Positions 1 through 12,595 of a DNA stretch of 64,000 bases are shown piece by piece. Numbering within the stretch: position 1 is the first letter of the stretch; each line of letters begins with the position of its first letter. The stretch comes from Branchiostoma lanceolatum (taxonomy: Eukaryota > Chordata > Leptocardii > Amphioxiformes > Branchiostomatidae): the NCBI RefSeq assembly GCF_035083965.1, contig NC_089732.1, positions 7,069,383-7,133,382 on the forward strand, written 5' to 3'. A program made the position numbers and the translations under genes. The notes below the pieces were generated by a model. It did not search any database and was not told the DNA's origin. It saw only the letters and a program-made list of their open reading frames with translations.

Positions 1-517
1 CTAGTTAACAACGTATGTCTCTCTTGTATCACATATGTTGTACAGATAGCAACCGTTGCAATCGTAAATCGTGATTCTTTTTATCATCATTGAACTGTTG
101 CTCCGCAGACAGCAATAAAGCTGTCAACGAGGGTGATCTACTCTCTGTCTGGTACCGATATCTAACATGGAATTCAATTAGAAAACTTGTCGACAAGAAT
201 TATATTTACTTGGGATATGTCTGACCTATCCTTATACAGTGTACTAATCATCTGAAGTTTTAAACTTCTTCACTATCTGCACTCGATCACAGATGTACAA
301 TATCAAGTCATACTAGCAATGGTCATATTTGCTCGTCTCTTTTTTCACAATGTAGCTCAATGTTCCTCACTAGTCATGTTATCTGTGTGACTGTATAACA
401 GGTACTTATTATGCATAGAAGGCGGAAAATACATACGACGTACATTAACTATTTAAAACATAGAGTACTCTAAGAAATCGTCTGACTATATCTCACTTTT
501 TATCGTTTCACCTTCCA

Positions 518-3500
518 GGTAACAGCCGGAGAAATGAGAAGGTCCCTTCTAAGTACCTGTGCACGACTGAGACGAGATGTTCGGGTCTGCAGAGTCCTGC
601 GGAGTTCTCCACTGTAACTCTCGCTGATGAACTCACGGAGAACACACAACTTCTTATCAACCATGACGCCGGGCATAGAGACGACTTCACTATCCAGAAA
701 CGTGCAATAGAGAAGGAGCTTGTGGCTCAAAGGGGCACTAATCATCATAATGGTAAAACGCAAACAACAAAATCATCAACATCGAAGAACGACAGCTCAC
801 ATTCTAGGCTAACTCATAACGGGTCGACAAGACACGAACAGTTAGACGTTTTCGGAAGCTCAAAATCAATCAATTCTGCCACTTTTTCCAAACTGTTGAG
901 CATATCGTCAAGTAGAAATCATGAGAGCGATCATGTATCTAGAGAACACAACGGTCATCTTGCCGACAATGTAAACAATGAACAAGCAGCTATAAAATCG
1001 ACCTCTCCACCAGTCTCTAAGATTCAAAATGGGAAGACGTCTACTCAGGAGGTAGAAGCTCCCAGGTCGCAGGTAGAAAGTAGAGTGTTGCTTCCTTCTG
1101 TAAGATTCACATATACGAAGATAAAGGATCAAAGGCCAGAATCTGGTGTTTCCCTGTCTTCGTATACAACCGAACAAACAGAGGGCTCGGGATCCTCGTT
1201 CTCAACGCTACGGACTATAGAATCGTCTGAGGACTCAAAGTCGTCCAGTACCGGGTCTGCAGCTGTCACAGCCACGAGGTCTAGTTCGGGGGAAAGCGGG
1301 TCTTCCAAGCGGTCGACGGGCCCCGAGCTCCCGCCTGTTAACCACTCCCCTAGCCCTACCCTGATGGCATTCCCGAGCGACGGCATCGCCAAGTTCTTCA
1401 CGTCGTGGGCGCGGAGCTTTGCGGAGAGCGTAAGCAATGAGGAGGACCAAGACTTGCCAACGGACATTTTTGCCAGGTATAGCAGAAATAAAAGAGCTTC
1501 TCTTAAAGCCAGAACTCACAACAGCGCCCGCGAAATTCCTTCTATTCAACATTTAAAAGACTCTCGGACTTCAAGAAGCGCGCCAAGTTTGACGACTGCA
1601 GAAGACAATGGTGAGACGTCTTCTAAGGACTGCGACTCTCCCTTAGCAGAGATAAGAAGAGATCCGAAGTTTGCGGACGGAGCCGTAAGCCCAAGTAACT
1701 ACCCAATCAGAGACGTGTTGCCTGATGGGATAGCTGTGCAGCGAGGCCTGCCGGGAAGGAAACTAAAGGCCCCGGATGTATCCAGTCCAACAAAGATTTC
1801 TCTGCAACAGGGTTGGCAGGAAGACGACCTCTCAGGCTGGAGCACGCCTCCGATGTATCAGGGTGACGTCATCATAGTTAAAGACGGAGTAGACCTCGAG
1901 AAACTAAAAGATCAGGTTAGTGTTTAGAATTAGAAGGTCACCGGTTAGAATTTCAGAAAATGGACGACAAAAGATGGAATTGACCTTTATCAGATTCTGA
2001 AGATATATTTGGATTCCATTGAAGATGATATTTATCAATACATTTTTTCAAATGTTTCAACTTTAGGACTATCAAATCATTACTGGAAACGCAAGTTTCG
2101 AGACAGATTGGCCATATAATACATTGCTAACGAGTTCATATTGCACGACTTTTTTTATACCCTACATCTTACTCAAGGTGCTCCAAAACAATAATGCCAA
2201 CGTTAAATCCATTATTTGAATGCCCAGTTCCTAATGATTGTTTCATGTCTAAAGTGTATAACAACTTGATAAGATATATTTTGTTTCTACAGAATACAAA
2301 CGGACCTCCGGCTTTTCGCCCTCAGCATTTAAAAACCCCGCTGCAGAGAGCGCGAGACATCGTGCAAAGGAGGCTAGGAAATCCTCAAGCAGAGGTATGT
2401 TACTTAAAGTATCAAAGGAAAGGAAAAAAATCATATTCAAACTTTTGTAATTGAAAATAATCGAGTATTTGTTTCGTTGTACCTTAGGTAGCATGTCAAC
2501 ATTTGAAATAATGTAGAAATTCATCCATGAATAGTTATGATAGTCAAATCAAAACCGTAGGAATCAAAACCGCTTAAAGTGTTTGATTTTAGAATAGGGA
2601 CCAGGATTCTATCTGCGAAGTTGGACTCTAAGAGAAACGTATCTAACCTTTGCACTTGAAAAGCTGTATTCATATATTCGTAGCTTGAAGCTATAAAAAT
2701 GATAATTTCTTTTTAGATCAGCAATTCTCCTACTGGGAGTCCTCCCCGCCGGTGGAAGAGCTCGTACTCCAACATGTACGAACCGACTAAACAGCGGAGC
2801 GGGGAACTCAGGGCGCAGTCCGAGCAGAGCCCGAGGGCGCACATCAAACACGCCCTCGGGCAACATGACGTCAGTGACCCAGGTCAACGAGTGAACTCGA
2901 AACCCAGTCGGGACGGGTAAGGCGTTTCTTCAGTGTAGAAACCGTAAACGTATACTAGTAATGATTTTTGCTGTCAAGCAGCTCCCCCAAGCGTCTACGG
3001 TTATATTACAGAGTTAGGGCCCACACACACTTACAGCATTTTCAAAGGAAAATTTAACCTGTTGTATACAAACAGACAATAACGCCGTTACATTAGCTAA
3101 ATACCTTCTTGTTTCACAAAGTAGGATTGAAATTTGGACTTGGTAGCCCTCCAGAACGTGAAAAAGTACAGTGAATGTACACTCGACCACTTCTATTGGT
3201 AAAATGCGAAGGAAACATGTCATTTATGACCTAATATCCTATTGTTATATTTCTGAAATGTCTTAAATGTTGTCATTCTTGATTTTAGATGGGCGCCTTT
3301 TCAGAGACAAAGTGAAATATGCGCCAAAACTTTAGACCCCTTTGCGAGCCCTTCGCGATTTCCCCATTCCCGAAAAGACGGATATATGACAATTTGACAC
3401 TTTTCTGGTACTGCAGATTAGGCTCTGATAGGGTATGTCCTCCCGACATGAAAAATGTGAAAATATGCAACGGATTAGGCGTACAGCCAGTAAACACTTT

Positions 3501-4256
3501 TGCTAACATGACAATTATCTTGACCACAAGATGATACTTGTATATAACATTGCAAGGACATATCTGCAAAAAGTAGACTGGTTCACCGAAAAAATATTAC
3601 CGTACACGTATGCGTATCAACTTCATGTTAACATGAAAAATGTTTGTTTGATATATTTGTAATGATTATCTTAACATTTTATCAGTGTGGAATGTGGTGG
3701 TATGTCAGGTGCATCTGCCAACGTCTATAACATTACATGTACATTTCTTACTACGTATTCCATCGTTACTTTTAGAAAAGCCTTGAGGTTTAATGAGTAG
3801 ACATCTTTTATCAAAAATGTAAATTTTTTTTTTCTACCGTTCCCAGGGTGCATCAGAAAACCGAGAATCCTCCTCCATTACGGGACAGGCACGAACTGGC
3901 GTCACGTGACCCCTGGAATTACGTCATGCAATATATGGGGTAAGATTCTCGTTTTCATGTATGATGGACTCTTATTCTTTAGGTCTAGTGTCGTATATTT
4001 TGCAATGCATTGCAGTTGATTCCTATATATACGTATATCTATTCGTTTTCGCCCTGGATTACATAAGCATTTCTGTTCGCTCAAACTACAACGTAATTTG
4101 GCATTTCAGATGACGAATTGTTTCTGATTATTTGATTTGAAATATGATGTCATTAAGGCAAGGAAAACTACGTATCTTTATCTAAACTTACTTGTACGTT
4201 TATTTTGCAGGCGTGTGCCAGCCGTCAAGACCTCTTCCAACATTCTCAGACAATGA
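518..4256 (+). CDS. Uncharacterised, probably disordered protein, 3' five exons (5' partial)
   Basis: Exons read as 518-1915, 2293-2394, 2717-2916, 3847-3939 and 4211-4256 (stop TGA). Every junction has GT/AG and phases match (0, 0, 2, 2), giving about 612 C-terminal residues. The large first exon follows a pyrimidine-rich acceptor ending CCTTCCAG and is open in frame from its first base, with no evident initiator, so the 5' part of the gene lies outside the window. The protein is rich in Ser, Thr, Lys, Glu and Arg, with long low-complexity stretches, few hydrophobic runs, no signal peptide in the visible part and no catalytic motif I recognise. The conserved-looking parts are short: the second exon (34 codons, Arg-rich) and the extreme C-terminus, which contains RDPWNYVMQYMG. 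Function unknown. The exon chain is strongly supported by phase; identity is not. Confidence 0.7.
3010..3460 (+). repeat. Dispersed repeat R1, copy 1
   Basis: This stretch shares long runs with 6300-6760 (same orientation) and, in its right part, with 5240-5560 (inverted). Shared blocks include CTTCTTGTTTCA, CTTCTATTGGTAAAATGC, TATGACCTAATATCC, CCATTCCCGAAAAGAC and ACTGCAGATTAGGCT. It sits in an intron of the gene ending at 4256. No transposase is visible. It gives rise to small false ORFs. Confidence 0.75.
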
Positions 4257-4358
4257 AATTCAACAGATTTCAGAATACTAGTAGTCTGGTAGATTTTATA
4301 TTACGACAATGGCCTATCTCTATACCTGTATGGGTAGACAACGAACCTGTTGTGCAGT

Positions 4359-4364
4359 AATAAA
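4359..4364 (+). terminator. Poly(A) signal AATAAA
   Basis: AATAAA lies about 100 bases after the TGA of the gene ending at 4256 and suits its 3' end. Confidence 0.5.
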
Positions 4365-5239
4365 TCATTATATATAAAACGTAACATTAGATGCATGTAT
4401 AGTAATGTACAGGAAGTTTAGAATATCAGAACTGACGTGAAAGTAAATTGGGTGCTGCAGTTGCAGAAACTATTGCTGTCTAATCTATAATATTGTTTTC
4501 TTTTAATGGCCAAATATTTCAGGAATACTAGTATATAGAACTGACGTTAGGCCACACTAAGCTCTACTGGATTTTAGAGTCAAGAAACTTATTCATAGAA
4601 TATAATATTTGGTGCTGAAACTGCAACTGTACAAGTTTAGGATTGTATTTACCCCTGGTGGACGATGTATGGATTGATTGGTAAGCAAATTCTATGGATG
4701 ACATCAGCGCGCTCATCAATTTTCGCCCGCAAAAAAAGGCCACTCTGAAAATGGTTGACGAAATAAAAGTACCAAGATAGGAGATGTGTCGTGTAGTAGC
4801 CTTGATTATACTTGAAGACTAATCGCCACTAGTGATGAAGCCAACTCAAACTACATGTAGTTGAATGCAAGTGACAGTTGTGTGCATGGACATTGTTCAC
4901 TAAATAGTCAGTTGCAACAAACACGGTGTACTTATGCATATCAAGATCAATGAAAAATCCGTCTTTTGTTAGGGAACGTCTTATGTTAGCGTCCCTCCCG
5001 TTATATCATAAGATGACTCATTACGGGCAAAACTTTATGTGTACATGAATATAGGCGGCGCTTCTACTTATGTGACATGAGCTCCACTGGCCCAGCATTT
5101 AAAAATCGACCCTTGCTACGCCAACACGTGTTTTGAAGTCTTACTGGTCATTCTAAATGTATGTGAATATTTTCAGACCCGTTTGATTGGGTATTCACTA
5201 GCTTTAAGTTAAATGCCTTGAGTATTTTAGCATTTTTAT

Positions 5240-5560
5240 AGGACCGAAGCATATACCCCATTAGAGCCTAACCTGCAGTACCGCTCTCGGCCGTATCAAG
5301 AAAAGTGACAAAGGAGACCGTCAAATTGTCAAATTTCCGTCTTTTCGGGAATGGGGAAACCCTGAAAGACTCGCAAAGGGGTTTTGAGCTTTGAGGCTTA
5401 TTCGACCTTGAACTCGAAACTACGACCACGTAAAACCAAGAATTACGATATTTTGACATTTCGCCAAAATCTAAAGGGGCACTGAGTCATAAATCACATG
5501 TTTCTCTCGCATTTCACATGGTCCAGTCTACTTTTCCTGTACACTAGTACTTTCGCTTTG
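5240..5560 (-). repeat. Dispersed repeat R1, copy 2 (inverted)
   Basis: The reverse complement matches copies at 3010-3460 and 6300-6760, including the AGCCTAATCTGCAGTACC end and the CCATTCCCGAAAAGACGG block. Confidence 0.7.
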
Positions 5561-6299
5561 TAACGGGCTACCACATCCGAGTTCAATCATGATTTATGAA
5601 ACAAGAAGACGTTGAATAGTTGCAACGATGATTATGTCTGTTTGTCTATCAGTAGATACAATTTCCTTTCAAAAAGCTGTAAGATATTTGGAGTCCTTAA
5701 CAGTGAAACGGTGAATGCCATGGTGGTTATTATCATAATCTATTCATTTAGATACGGCTGCTATATCGGCGACATTAGCTCACTATTACCTCATGAGCAA
5801 AGTATATTGATGTAGATACTTTTACTACCATCATAAAGAAATATTACAGAGCATTCCTTTCCTGTTTATCTTTTCAATACACCCCGTCATGGAGTAGTAC
5901 TTTAAAGACAACATGTTCCCTTAATCAAGGAGACCACTGATGTTCAAGCATAGCCCTCTTGCACTAGGCTTGTAGACGGGTTGGTAGCTGTTATTCTGAA
6001 AGCATAACATACCTAAGCATCATCACGTCTGATGACCGGGGTAGCTCTCTACCTAAGGTTTATGAATCTGTAAGTTTTGTTTAATTTGTGGTCTGATATG
6101 GTGCCTTGTTTATGAAACATCAGTGCCACATCGGTATCTCCAGCAATAAAAATCCCTGAATTACACAAATAAACTATTTCTGTGGCATGATATACAACAT
6201 TTCATATGTGAAATGCATTTTTCCGCTAAAGAAATTTCATGTCTTAGGTACCAGCATATCACATGAATGGATTATGATAATAAGCACCGTGGCATTCGT

Positions 6300-6760
6300 A
6301 GCCTAACACCTCACAGCTTTTTGAAAGGAAAATGGATCTATTGATCAATAAACAGACAAGAACACTGTTGCATTGGTTCAACGTCTTCTTGTTTCATAGG
6401 TTTCGATTGAACTTGGATTTGGTAGCAATTTAGAAAGTGACCATTTACATGAATCAATGCACACTTCACTGCTTCTATTGGTAAAATGCAAAGGAAAATA
6501 TGTAATCTATGACCTAATATCCCATTGCATTTTGGCGAAATGTCTAAGATATCACAATACTTTGTTTTACGTGCTCGTATTTTCATGTTCAAGATCAAAT
6601 AAGCCTGAAAACGCCCAAACCCTTTGCGAGTCTTTTGCGATTTTCCCATTCCCGAAAAGACAGAAATTTGGCAATTTGACGGTCTCCTTTGTCACTTTTC
6701 ATGATACGGCCAGGAGCGGTACTGCAGATTAGGCTATGATAGGGTATGTTATCCCCACTT
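6300..6760 (+). repeat. Dispersed repeat R1, copy 3
   Basis: Direct copy of 3010-3460 with moderate divergence; it ends in the same GATTAGGCT.TGATAGGGTATG sequence. A 91-codon ORF here is a by-product of the repeat. Confidence 0.75.
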
Positions 6761-7814
6761 GTAACATGTAAAACATTAAAAGACATTACACATAAGGCCA
6801 GAGAAAACTTTCTAAAATTGGTCCAGACATCTTTACATACGTATAAAATGACCTTTAAGACACTAGTTGACATAGAAAAGATTGATTTGTAGGCGCCGCG
6901 CGAGGAGCACATGTAACACCATGTCCCCCAGTCGGAGCGCCGCCTACATTCATGTTTTCATCATATCTTGTACGTATTAAGTAGGTTAAGGATATTTGTG
7001 GACATCAGCCGTTTTCCTATTAACTACTTTTGCTTTTTAACCAACTTCTCACCTGCTTATTTGGGGTAATGGACTGGTAGAGAGGCCCGGCTGTCACTCA
7101 GAAAACATGACGATCTCTCGCCCCTAGCGGTTTAAATCATTTTGCCGCTGCAGGACGCGGTTGTAAGACAGCGCCTTTGAGCCATGCGTGAAGCGAAGCA
7201 ATATTCATGCTGATTGCTGATTGGTGCGCATTGCGATGATCAAGGCTAAGGTTGTCTAAAGCAGGGATACGTCCAAATAAATATAATGTTTAGTGTGTTT
7301 GTATTGTCGCTATGTTTCTATCAATCACTAACCATATATTCGGGGACTGAATCGTCGAGTGGTGTTTTTCTGGGGTGATCTTCTGTGAGATTTAAAGTTT
7401 TTGTATCATCCTGGCAAACTGACGATTCATTCCTCCTGGCACATGTCAAATCAACTTTTGCTGCAATGATATTTTTGTTCGCTAGTCGGAGCTCTTGAGT
7501 TATTGATCACTGATACAGTAAACTATTACCATTTACCACAGCTATTGTATGGTCGATGAAGTGTATAGTTTTACATTATCATCCAGACTCCAGCTTCAAA
7601 ACTACCCATTATACTTCAAAAATCGTTCCGCTGATCTCAGAACCACGTTTTAGTATGTTATAACTTATGCGGCTTTGAATATCACATTAACTGTGAGTGG
7701 GTTGATTAAGATAACACAAGATAGCCTTCTTGTAAAATCTTTGTATGTAGTTTTGCCTCATTGCCAGTGCAATGGGAGTATCATCAGTTGTTACAATGTG
7801 CACGTGTTCTCACG

Positions 7815-8138
7815 GTTTCGTCCTTTTTTACTCACCTTTGTATTACATTTGAGGTTTAATCTGTGCAGGGTGTCATCCATGACATTGAATCATGGTGTCC
7901 TATTACATGAAATGCGAAAAGTGATTTATGTTAACCATAAAGATCTGGAAGAAAATAATCACAACACCAAAACACAGTTTCGTCCTTTTTTACTCACCTT
8001 TGTATTACATTTGAGGTTTAATCTGTGCAGGGTGTCATCCATGACATTGAATCATGGTGTCCTATTACATGAAATGCGAAAAGTGATTTATGTTAACCAT
8101 AAAGATCTGGAAGAAAATAATCACAACACCAACACACA
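7815..8138. repeat. Near-exact 162-bp tandem duplication
   Basis: Two copies of a 162-base unit starting GTTTCGTCCTTTTTTACTCA, at 7815 and 7977, differ by about one base. Because 162 is divisible by 3, the plus-strand frame stays open across both copies (a 54-residue repeat in a 167-codon ORF), which makes a false gene look real. It lies just 3' of the minus-strand sushi gene, perhaps in its 3'UTR or flank. Confidence 0.9.
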
Positions 8139-8161
8139 GTGTTCGGCCCATTTTCACCATC

Positions 8162-8167
8162 TTTATT
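8162..8167 (-). terminator. Possible poly(A) signal for gene B
   Basis: AATAAA on the minus strand (TTTATT on plus), about 360 bases after the proposed TAA of gene B. Position is plausible only if the terminal exon is right. Confidence 0.25.
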
Positions 8168-8528
8168 GTGTAGTCTAATCTATTGACATTGCTTGCGATC
8201 TGTTTGCAAAAAGTTCAGTTAGGTTGAAAAGAAGAAAAAAATAGTCGACAAAGTATGGCTCTACGCTAGTGGATGCCTGATAATGCTTTTTTGTTTGATA
8301 TTCATTTAGCTGGTTATAACGGAACAACAGATTCGGACATAATTCAATCCAAAGGGTTTAGTACACACGAAAGTGACACATGTACTATATGTAGCATACA
8401 GCTAGTTGAGTGAATGACTGAATTAAGCTCTAACATCAGAGTACTAGTAATCAGATATAAGAAAGCGACGAGTGCTGACGTCATGACGTAGTGACGTTGG
8501 TGGCTCCACACGTGGTCGGGTTCAGGTC

Positions 8529-10096
8529 TTAACGTCCCCGTCCCCACCACCACGAGCCTGAAAACAAATCAGTCAGTAGTTCAATGCTAGGACAACAGTC
8601 GAAAATCGTCTTAGTTTTTCCTACTTCAAGGCAAAGTGAAAGCAATTATTTAAACAATCGATTATTCCCATTGCAAGTTCGAAATACGACACCATTTTGG
8701 CTGGCTTTTAATATTGATTCATGAATGAATGATGAATGAACTTTATTGCTCGGTAGTTGTACATGGTACAATGTATGGCAACAATAACAAAGCGAACAAC
8801 GTAAATAAGACTCGTCTATCTAAAAGCTATGACAACCCTGTCAGTGCAACAAAACATTAATCTATCCACTTGCAGTTCAGAACGATTTGGTAAAGTTAAA
8901 GAGATGTAAAAGATCTAGAGATTAGATTTATCGATTTTTGATAGGTAATGTAGAGATGAAGCCAAGGGTGGCAATGGTTTAGAAAGTGCTATTCGTAGGC
9001 TTAAATTCCTCAAGATACTTTCACCAATTAGATGAAAGAAGAGTTCTTACCGCCGCCGGAGCTCCTGGTGCAGACCAGCGGTGCTCCTGTCCACTGCCCG
9101 CCGGTACAGGTGGTGGTGGTGTCCCCGGACTGCTGCTCCCACCCACGGCGGCACTGGAACGTGCACGTCTCCCCTTCTTCGTACGGCCAGCGACAGCCCG
9201 AGGGTCCCCAGGCGCCATAACGACGAGGGGGAGGATCACACCCAGCTGGAAAAAAGTTAAAGAGAAATGTTAGAACACCAACGTATATGTGATCTTACAG
9301 CTGTTTGGCTGTTTTAAGAGTGTACTGTAAGAGCCCCCTAAGCATCAGACATGAGACGATTTTTTGATCTGTACGTATCGTTGTCGAGAGGAAAACAGAG
9401 TACGCACGCGAACTATCTCTGAGATGACGTAGTACGTACCGGTACGTCGGCACTCCAGCGGGGTCCCAGACCAAGAGCCGTCCACACAGGTGATGGTCGA
9501 GTTCCCAGACACTCTGGAATGTCCCTCCCTGCACGTGAAGGTGCAGTTCTCTCCGTTCTTGTAAGGCCACCAGCACTCCTCGCTCCAGCTCCCCCTGGTG
9601 AAACGTGGCCGCTCGCATCCAGCTGAAAAGGAATGCCACAAATCAATCTATCTTATGCTACGTTCCCATTTGCACCGGTGCCCGTAGAGTACCCGTAGGT
9701 GCCCCTGTAGTCTCTGCCGGGCCCCGAAGCCACAAATTTGTCCCGTGGACTGCCGGGCACCAGGGTGGAGGTGGGGGTGTACCTCCCTGTGCTTGCACGA
9801 TTACATCACGGCGTCTATTTGTTACCGGGTCCTGCGTTGATTTTAAGGCCTGGTTATGATTCGGGGTCCCGCCCGGGCCCAATATAGCCCGGCAACTACC
9901 ACGGGGCGACGTTGGGGTCACGCCCAAAAGTACCAGAAAACAGCCCGTGAACTACCCCGCCGGGGCCCCTTTTTCCAATTAGAACCTAAACATGAATTGT
10001 CGGTTTACCCTTTATACACATATCTGTTCTTTCTCCTTTTAGTATTCCTTAATTTCTTCCTCATCCCTTCCTTTCTTTAGAGATATAGAGATAGGA

Positions 10097-10140
<44 letters not shown>

Positions 10141-11789
10141 GGAGAGTGAGAGAGAGAGATAGGGAGAGAGAGAGTACTCACTGTACTCGCAGGTCAGCGG
10201 TGTTCCGGACCAGTTTCCGTCCTTGCAGGTGATGCTGGAATCTCCGGACACTTTGGAGAAGCCATCCCTGCACGTGTAGGTGCAGTTTTCTCCGTTCTCG
10301 TAAGGGTACCAGCATCCCTTGCGCCAAGAACCCTCCGTGTAAGGTGGTCGCTCACATCCAGCTGGGAAACAAGATATCATAAAGACATTTGTATTATAGT
10401 TCTAGAATCTAGGCACTCTTATATGTTTTCCCAATAGTTATCTCCATGAAAAATGTGTCTGTGTGTCTGTCTATCTGCTTGTCTGTCTGTCTGTGTGTTT
10501 GTGTTTCCGGCAGATGGAACATTAACAGATACGAATTATGTAAATAGACTCCCAATTTGCATAATCAATGCAAAAGTGCCATAATAAATGGGGAATCATT
10601 GGACTGTCAACATTGCGACCTGTGTAACTATAAGTTAATTAAAGGTGCACATGGCCAAGCATACATTATGTAAATGTAGAAATCATTTGCATAATCAGAA
10701 TATTTCATGGAGATATATGAGGTCTCACAACTCTTGTTGTCACATTGAAATAGTTGCCTCGACTTAACATATCATCAACTTTCCTCGTCCATAAAGCAAC
10801 ATGCATGGTAGAACTTACTGTACTCGCAGACCAGCGGTTGTCCGGACCAGGAGCCGCCGCTACAGGTCCTACTGGCGTCGCCTGACGTCCGCCTGTAGGC
10901 GTCCCGACACGTGTACGCGCAGGTCTCCCCCTCCTGGTACGGGTAGCCGCAGTCTGTCTTCATGACGCCCTGTCCGGACCGAGGGGAGGAACACACCGCT
11001 GCGGGACAGCAGAAACAGGACAGTTCGTGGTTAGTTCGTGAACCAAAAATCTAGCATGGGCCCTCGATCTCCGTTTCCAGGGCCTAACTAAGGGGCGTCA
11101 GTCGTAGAATTCCCTTGGGGGCATGTTGGCCCTCGAGCCGAGGAGTTGGCTTGTGTAGGCTCTGGACACAGTTTGGCACCTAGGCTATACACGCTGGCTT
11201 TGGAAATCAACTATGGAAAGTAAAGATCGCGTAAAGAAGGATGTTCAAGTTTCTAATACTGTCATATTGAGATCTAAGAAAATTTAGAACTCAATATGAC
11301 ATAATTCATACAGAATTTCAAGAAATGTGCCTTGCGAATTTTGGTGTTTGCATCCAAGAAGATGTGCGGATCCGGCTCAGTCTCAGTGTACGGAATTTAG
11401 TTCTTAAATCAAGTAGTGCACCTTTTTAACTTGGTGGAGGACAAAGAAAGTGCATTAGTAGAGACCGACATGGATAGGCAGAAAAAAGGCACTAAAGAGT
11501 AAAGACCCACAAAAGAAGCCAGACCGATACATACATCTGCTTGGAGGTTAACCAATCTGACCACAGCTGAGATAATCTATTTGTAAACAGAAACCAACGT
11601 TTCCAAGAGGCCACAAGTTAACGTTGTGCGGATGATTATGTACGTACATGTAGGCTGTGTGCGACGGTACCTCCTGGAGCCGAACCTCGACCTCCAAGAG
11701 AACCAGGCCTCCGACTGCCACACAAGACCAGCTATCAGCACCAAGTTCAGCAACACCCTCACACTGCAGGAGATATAGACATGAATCAT
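8529..11789 (-). CDS. Secreted protein with four six-cysteine sushi (CCP) domains (gene B)
   Basis: Minus-strand exons: 11789-11648 (signal peptide), 10998-10819, 10361-10182, 9622-9440, 9245-9051 (one CCP each) and a proposed last exon 8557-8529. All internal junctions are GT/AG and phase 1, as is usual for sushi modules. The product would be about 302 aa. The first exon gives a hydrophobic LLNLVLIAGLVW core ending QSEAW, then a basic Arg-rich stretch. Each CCP shows the typical start Cys, Y/F-x-C, TC..G.WSG and a final Cys, plus an extra pair in C-x-[YW]-P-Y-x-x-G-E-x-C, so six cysteines instead of four. Sushi domains mediate extracellular protein binding; the ligand is unknown. The terminal exon (Trp-rich SWWWGRGR, then TAA) is the weakest part. 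It could share exons with the signal exon at 21171. Confidence 0.7.
8724..8870 (-). repeat. Retroposon 3' tail (LINE/SINE-like)
   Basis: Read on minus, it ends in GCAATAAAGTTCATTCATCATTCATTC after a stretch matching 18098-18222 (TGTTGCCATACATTGT, GTACAA). A shared tail followed by simple TCAT repeats suggests a non-LTR retroposon end. Confidence 0.6.
10096..10174. repeat. (GA)n microsatellite
   Basis: A GA-rich run of roughly 75 bases, with small interruptions, lies directly beside the splice donor of the CCP exon 10182-10361, so the intron begins with a long CT tract on the coding strand. Confidence 0.9.
11259..11301. repeat. Short inverted repeat
   Basis: TGTCATATTGAGATCTAA and its near complement TTTAGAACTCAATATGACA flank a few bases; a small hairpin in the first intron of gene B. 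Confidence 0.7.
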
Positions 11790-11855
11790 GACACTTACGG
11801 TGAAAGTTAAGGCTACTAGTACCATTTTATTGTATGAAAATAATAAAGTCGGTAA

Positions 11856-12179
11856 ATAAGGCCATGTGCACACATCAATTTTCATCCACTTCCAAAATAT
11901 TTTGGCCATACTGTAAATCGTACATAGCAGCTGCAAAATGAGAAAATATGTAATGTAAATTGAAAAAAATTTTTTCGGAAAACGGATACTAGTGTCGTAG
12001 AATTCAAAGGTCAATTCCAAAGTCAAAGAAGACGTTTTGACAGAACAAAAATGAATAATACATATTTCGGTATATCATATTCTGAGGGTTGAGCAGGCAA
12101 CTTTTTTTATTCGCACGCTCACATCAGTTTTGGGGATCCCAGAGGATGTCATCCATATAATCAAATCAACATGGCCTAA
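11856..12179 (-). mobile_element. MITE-like element M1, copy 1
   Basis: Read on minus, it begins TTAGGCCATGTTGATTTGAT and ends ATGGCCTTAT, with imperfect inverted ends. It shares its interior (ATTGACTTTGGAATT..., AGAAATTTTTT..., ATTTACAGTATGGCC) with the copy at 30568-30986. No transposase. It lies just upstream of the gene B signal exon. Confidence 0.65.
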
Positions 12180-12481
12180 TGTCTATTTTGTTACTTTTGT
12201 CCATCTGAACACTACCATTGCACCAAGACGTTTTAACAAACAGATGAAAAGTAATTTACCCAGAAAAAGATAAGCATATCTTCTGTTTGTATTATCTTCC
12301 CTTTGAAAAAGCCTTCAAACTTTTCCCCCAGGCGAAACTTCCTCATGGTTCTTTGTTGTGTACAAATTATTGCCCTGGGTGTGACTGGTGTGTAATCCTG
12401 TATCAAGAACACCAGACTACCCCGTAACACTTTAGGCTCCACCATTAGTATGAGCATTGTGCATTGACCTGGCATGGTAAA

Positions 12482-12595
12482 GCCCCCTCTCACCGGACCT
12501 GCGGCACGTTGGTGACCTCGCTGCGACCGAACGAGTTGCCAGCGCGCTCAACAAATTTCATCGATAAAAAAAATGAATCTTTTCAGCTTTGTATG
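12482..12595. repeat. Single arm of foldback family F4
   Basis: CCCCCTCTCACCGGACCTGCGGCACGTTGG resembles the left arms at 19048 and 21547 in opposite context, followed by the CAACAAATTTCATCGATAAAAAAA interior. The second arm is not evident. Confidence 0.5.

Larger units (their letters stand above)
4257..8528. other. Intergenic region with repeats
   Basis: Apart from the R1 copies and the 162-bp tandem duplication I see no exon with acceptable splice signals and coding character. AT-rich, unannotated. Confidence 0.5.

Noticed and set aside
7675..8178. 167-codon plus-strand ORF
   Set aside because: It is open only because a 162-bp unit is duplicated in frame; no homology, start context or splice support.
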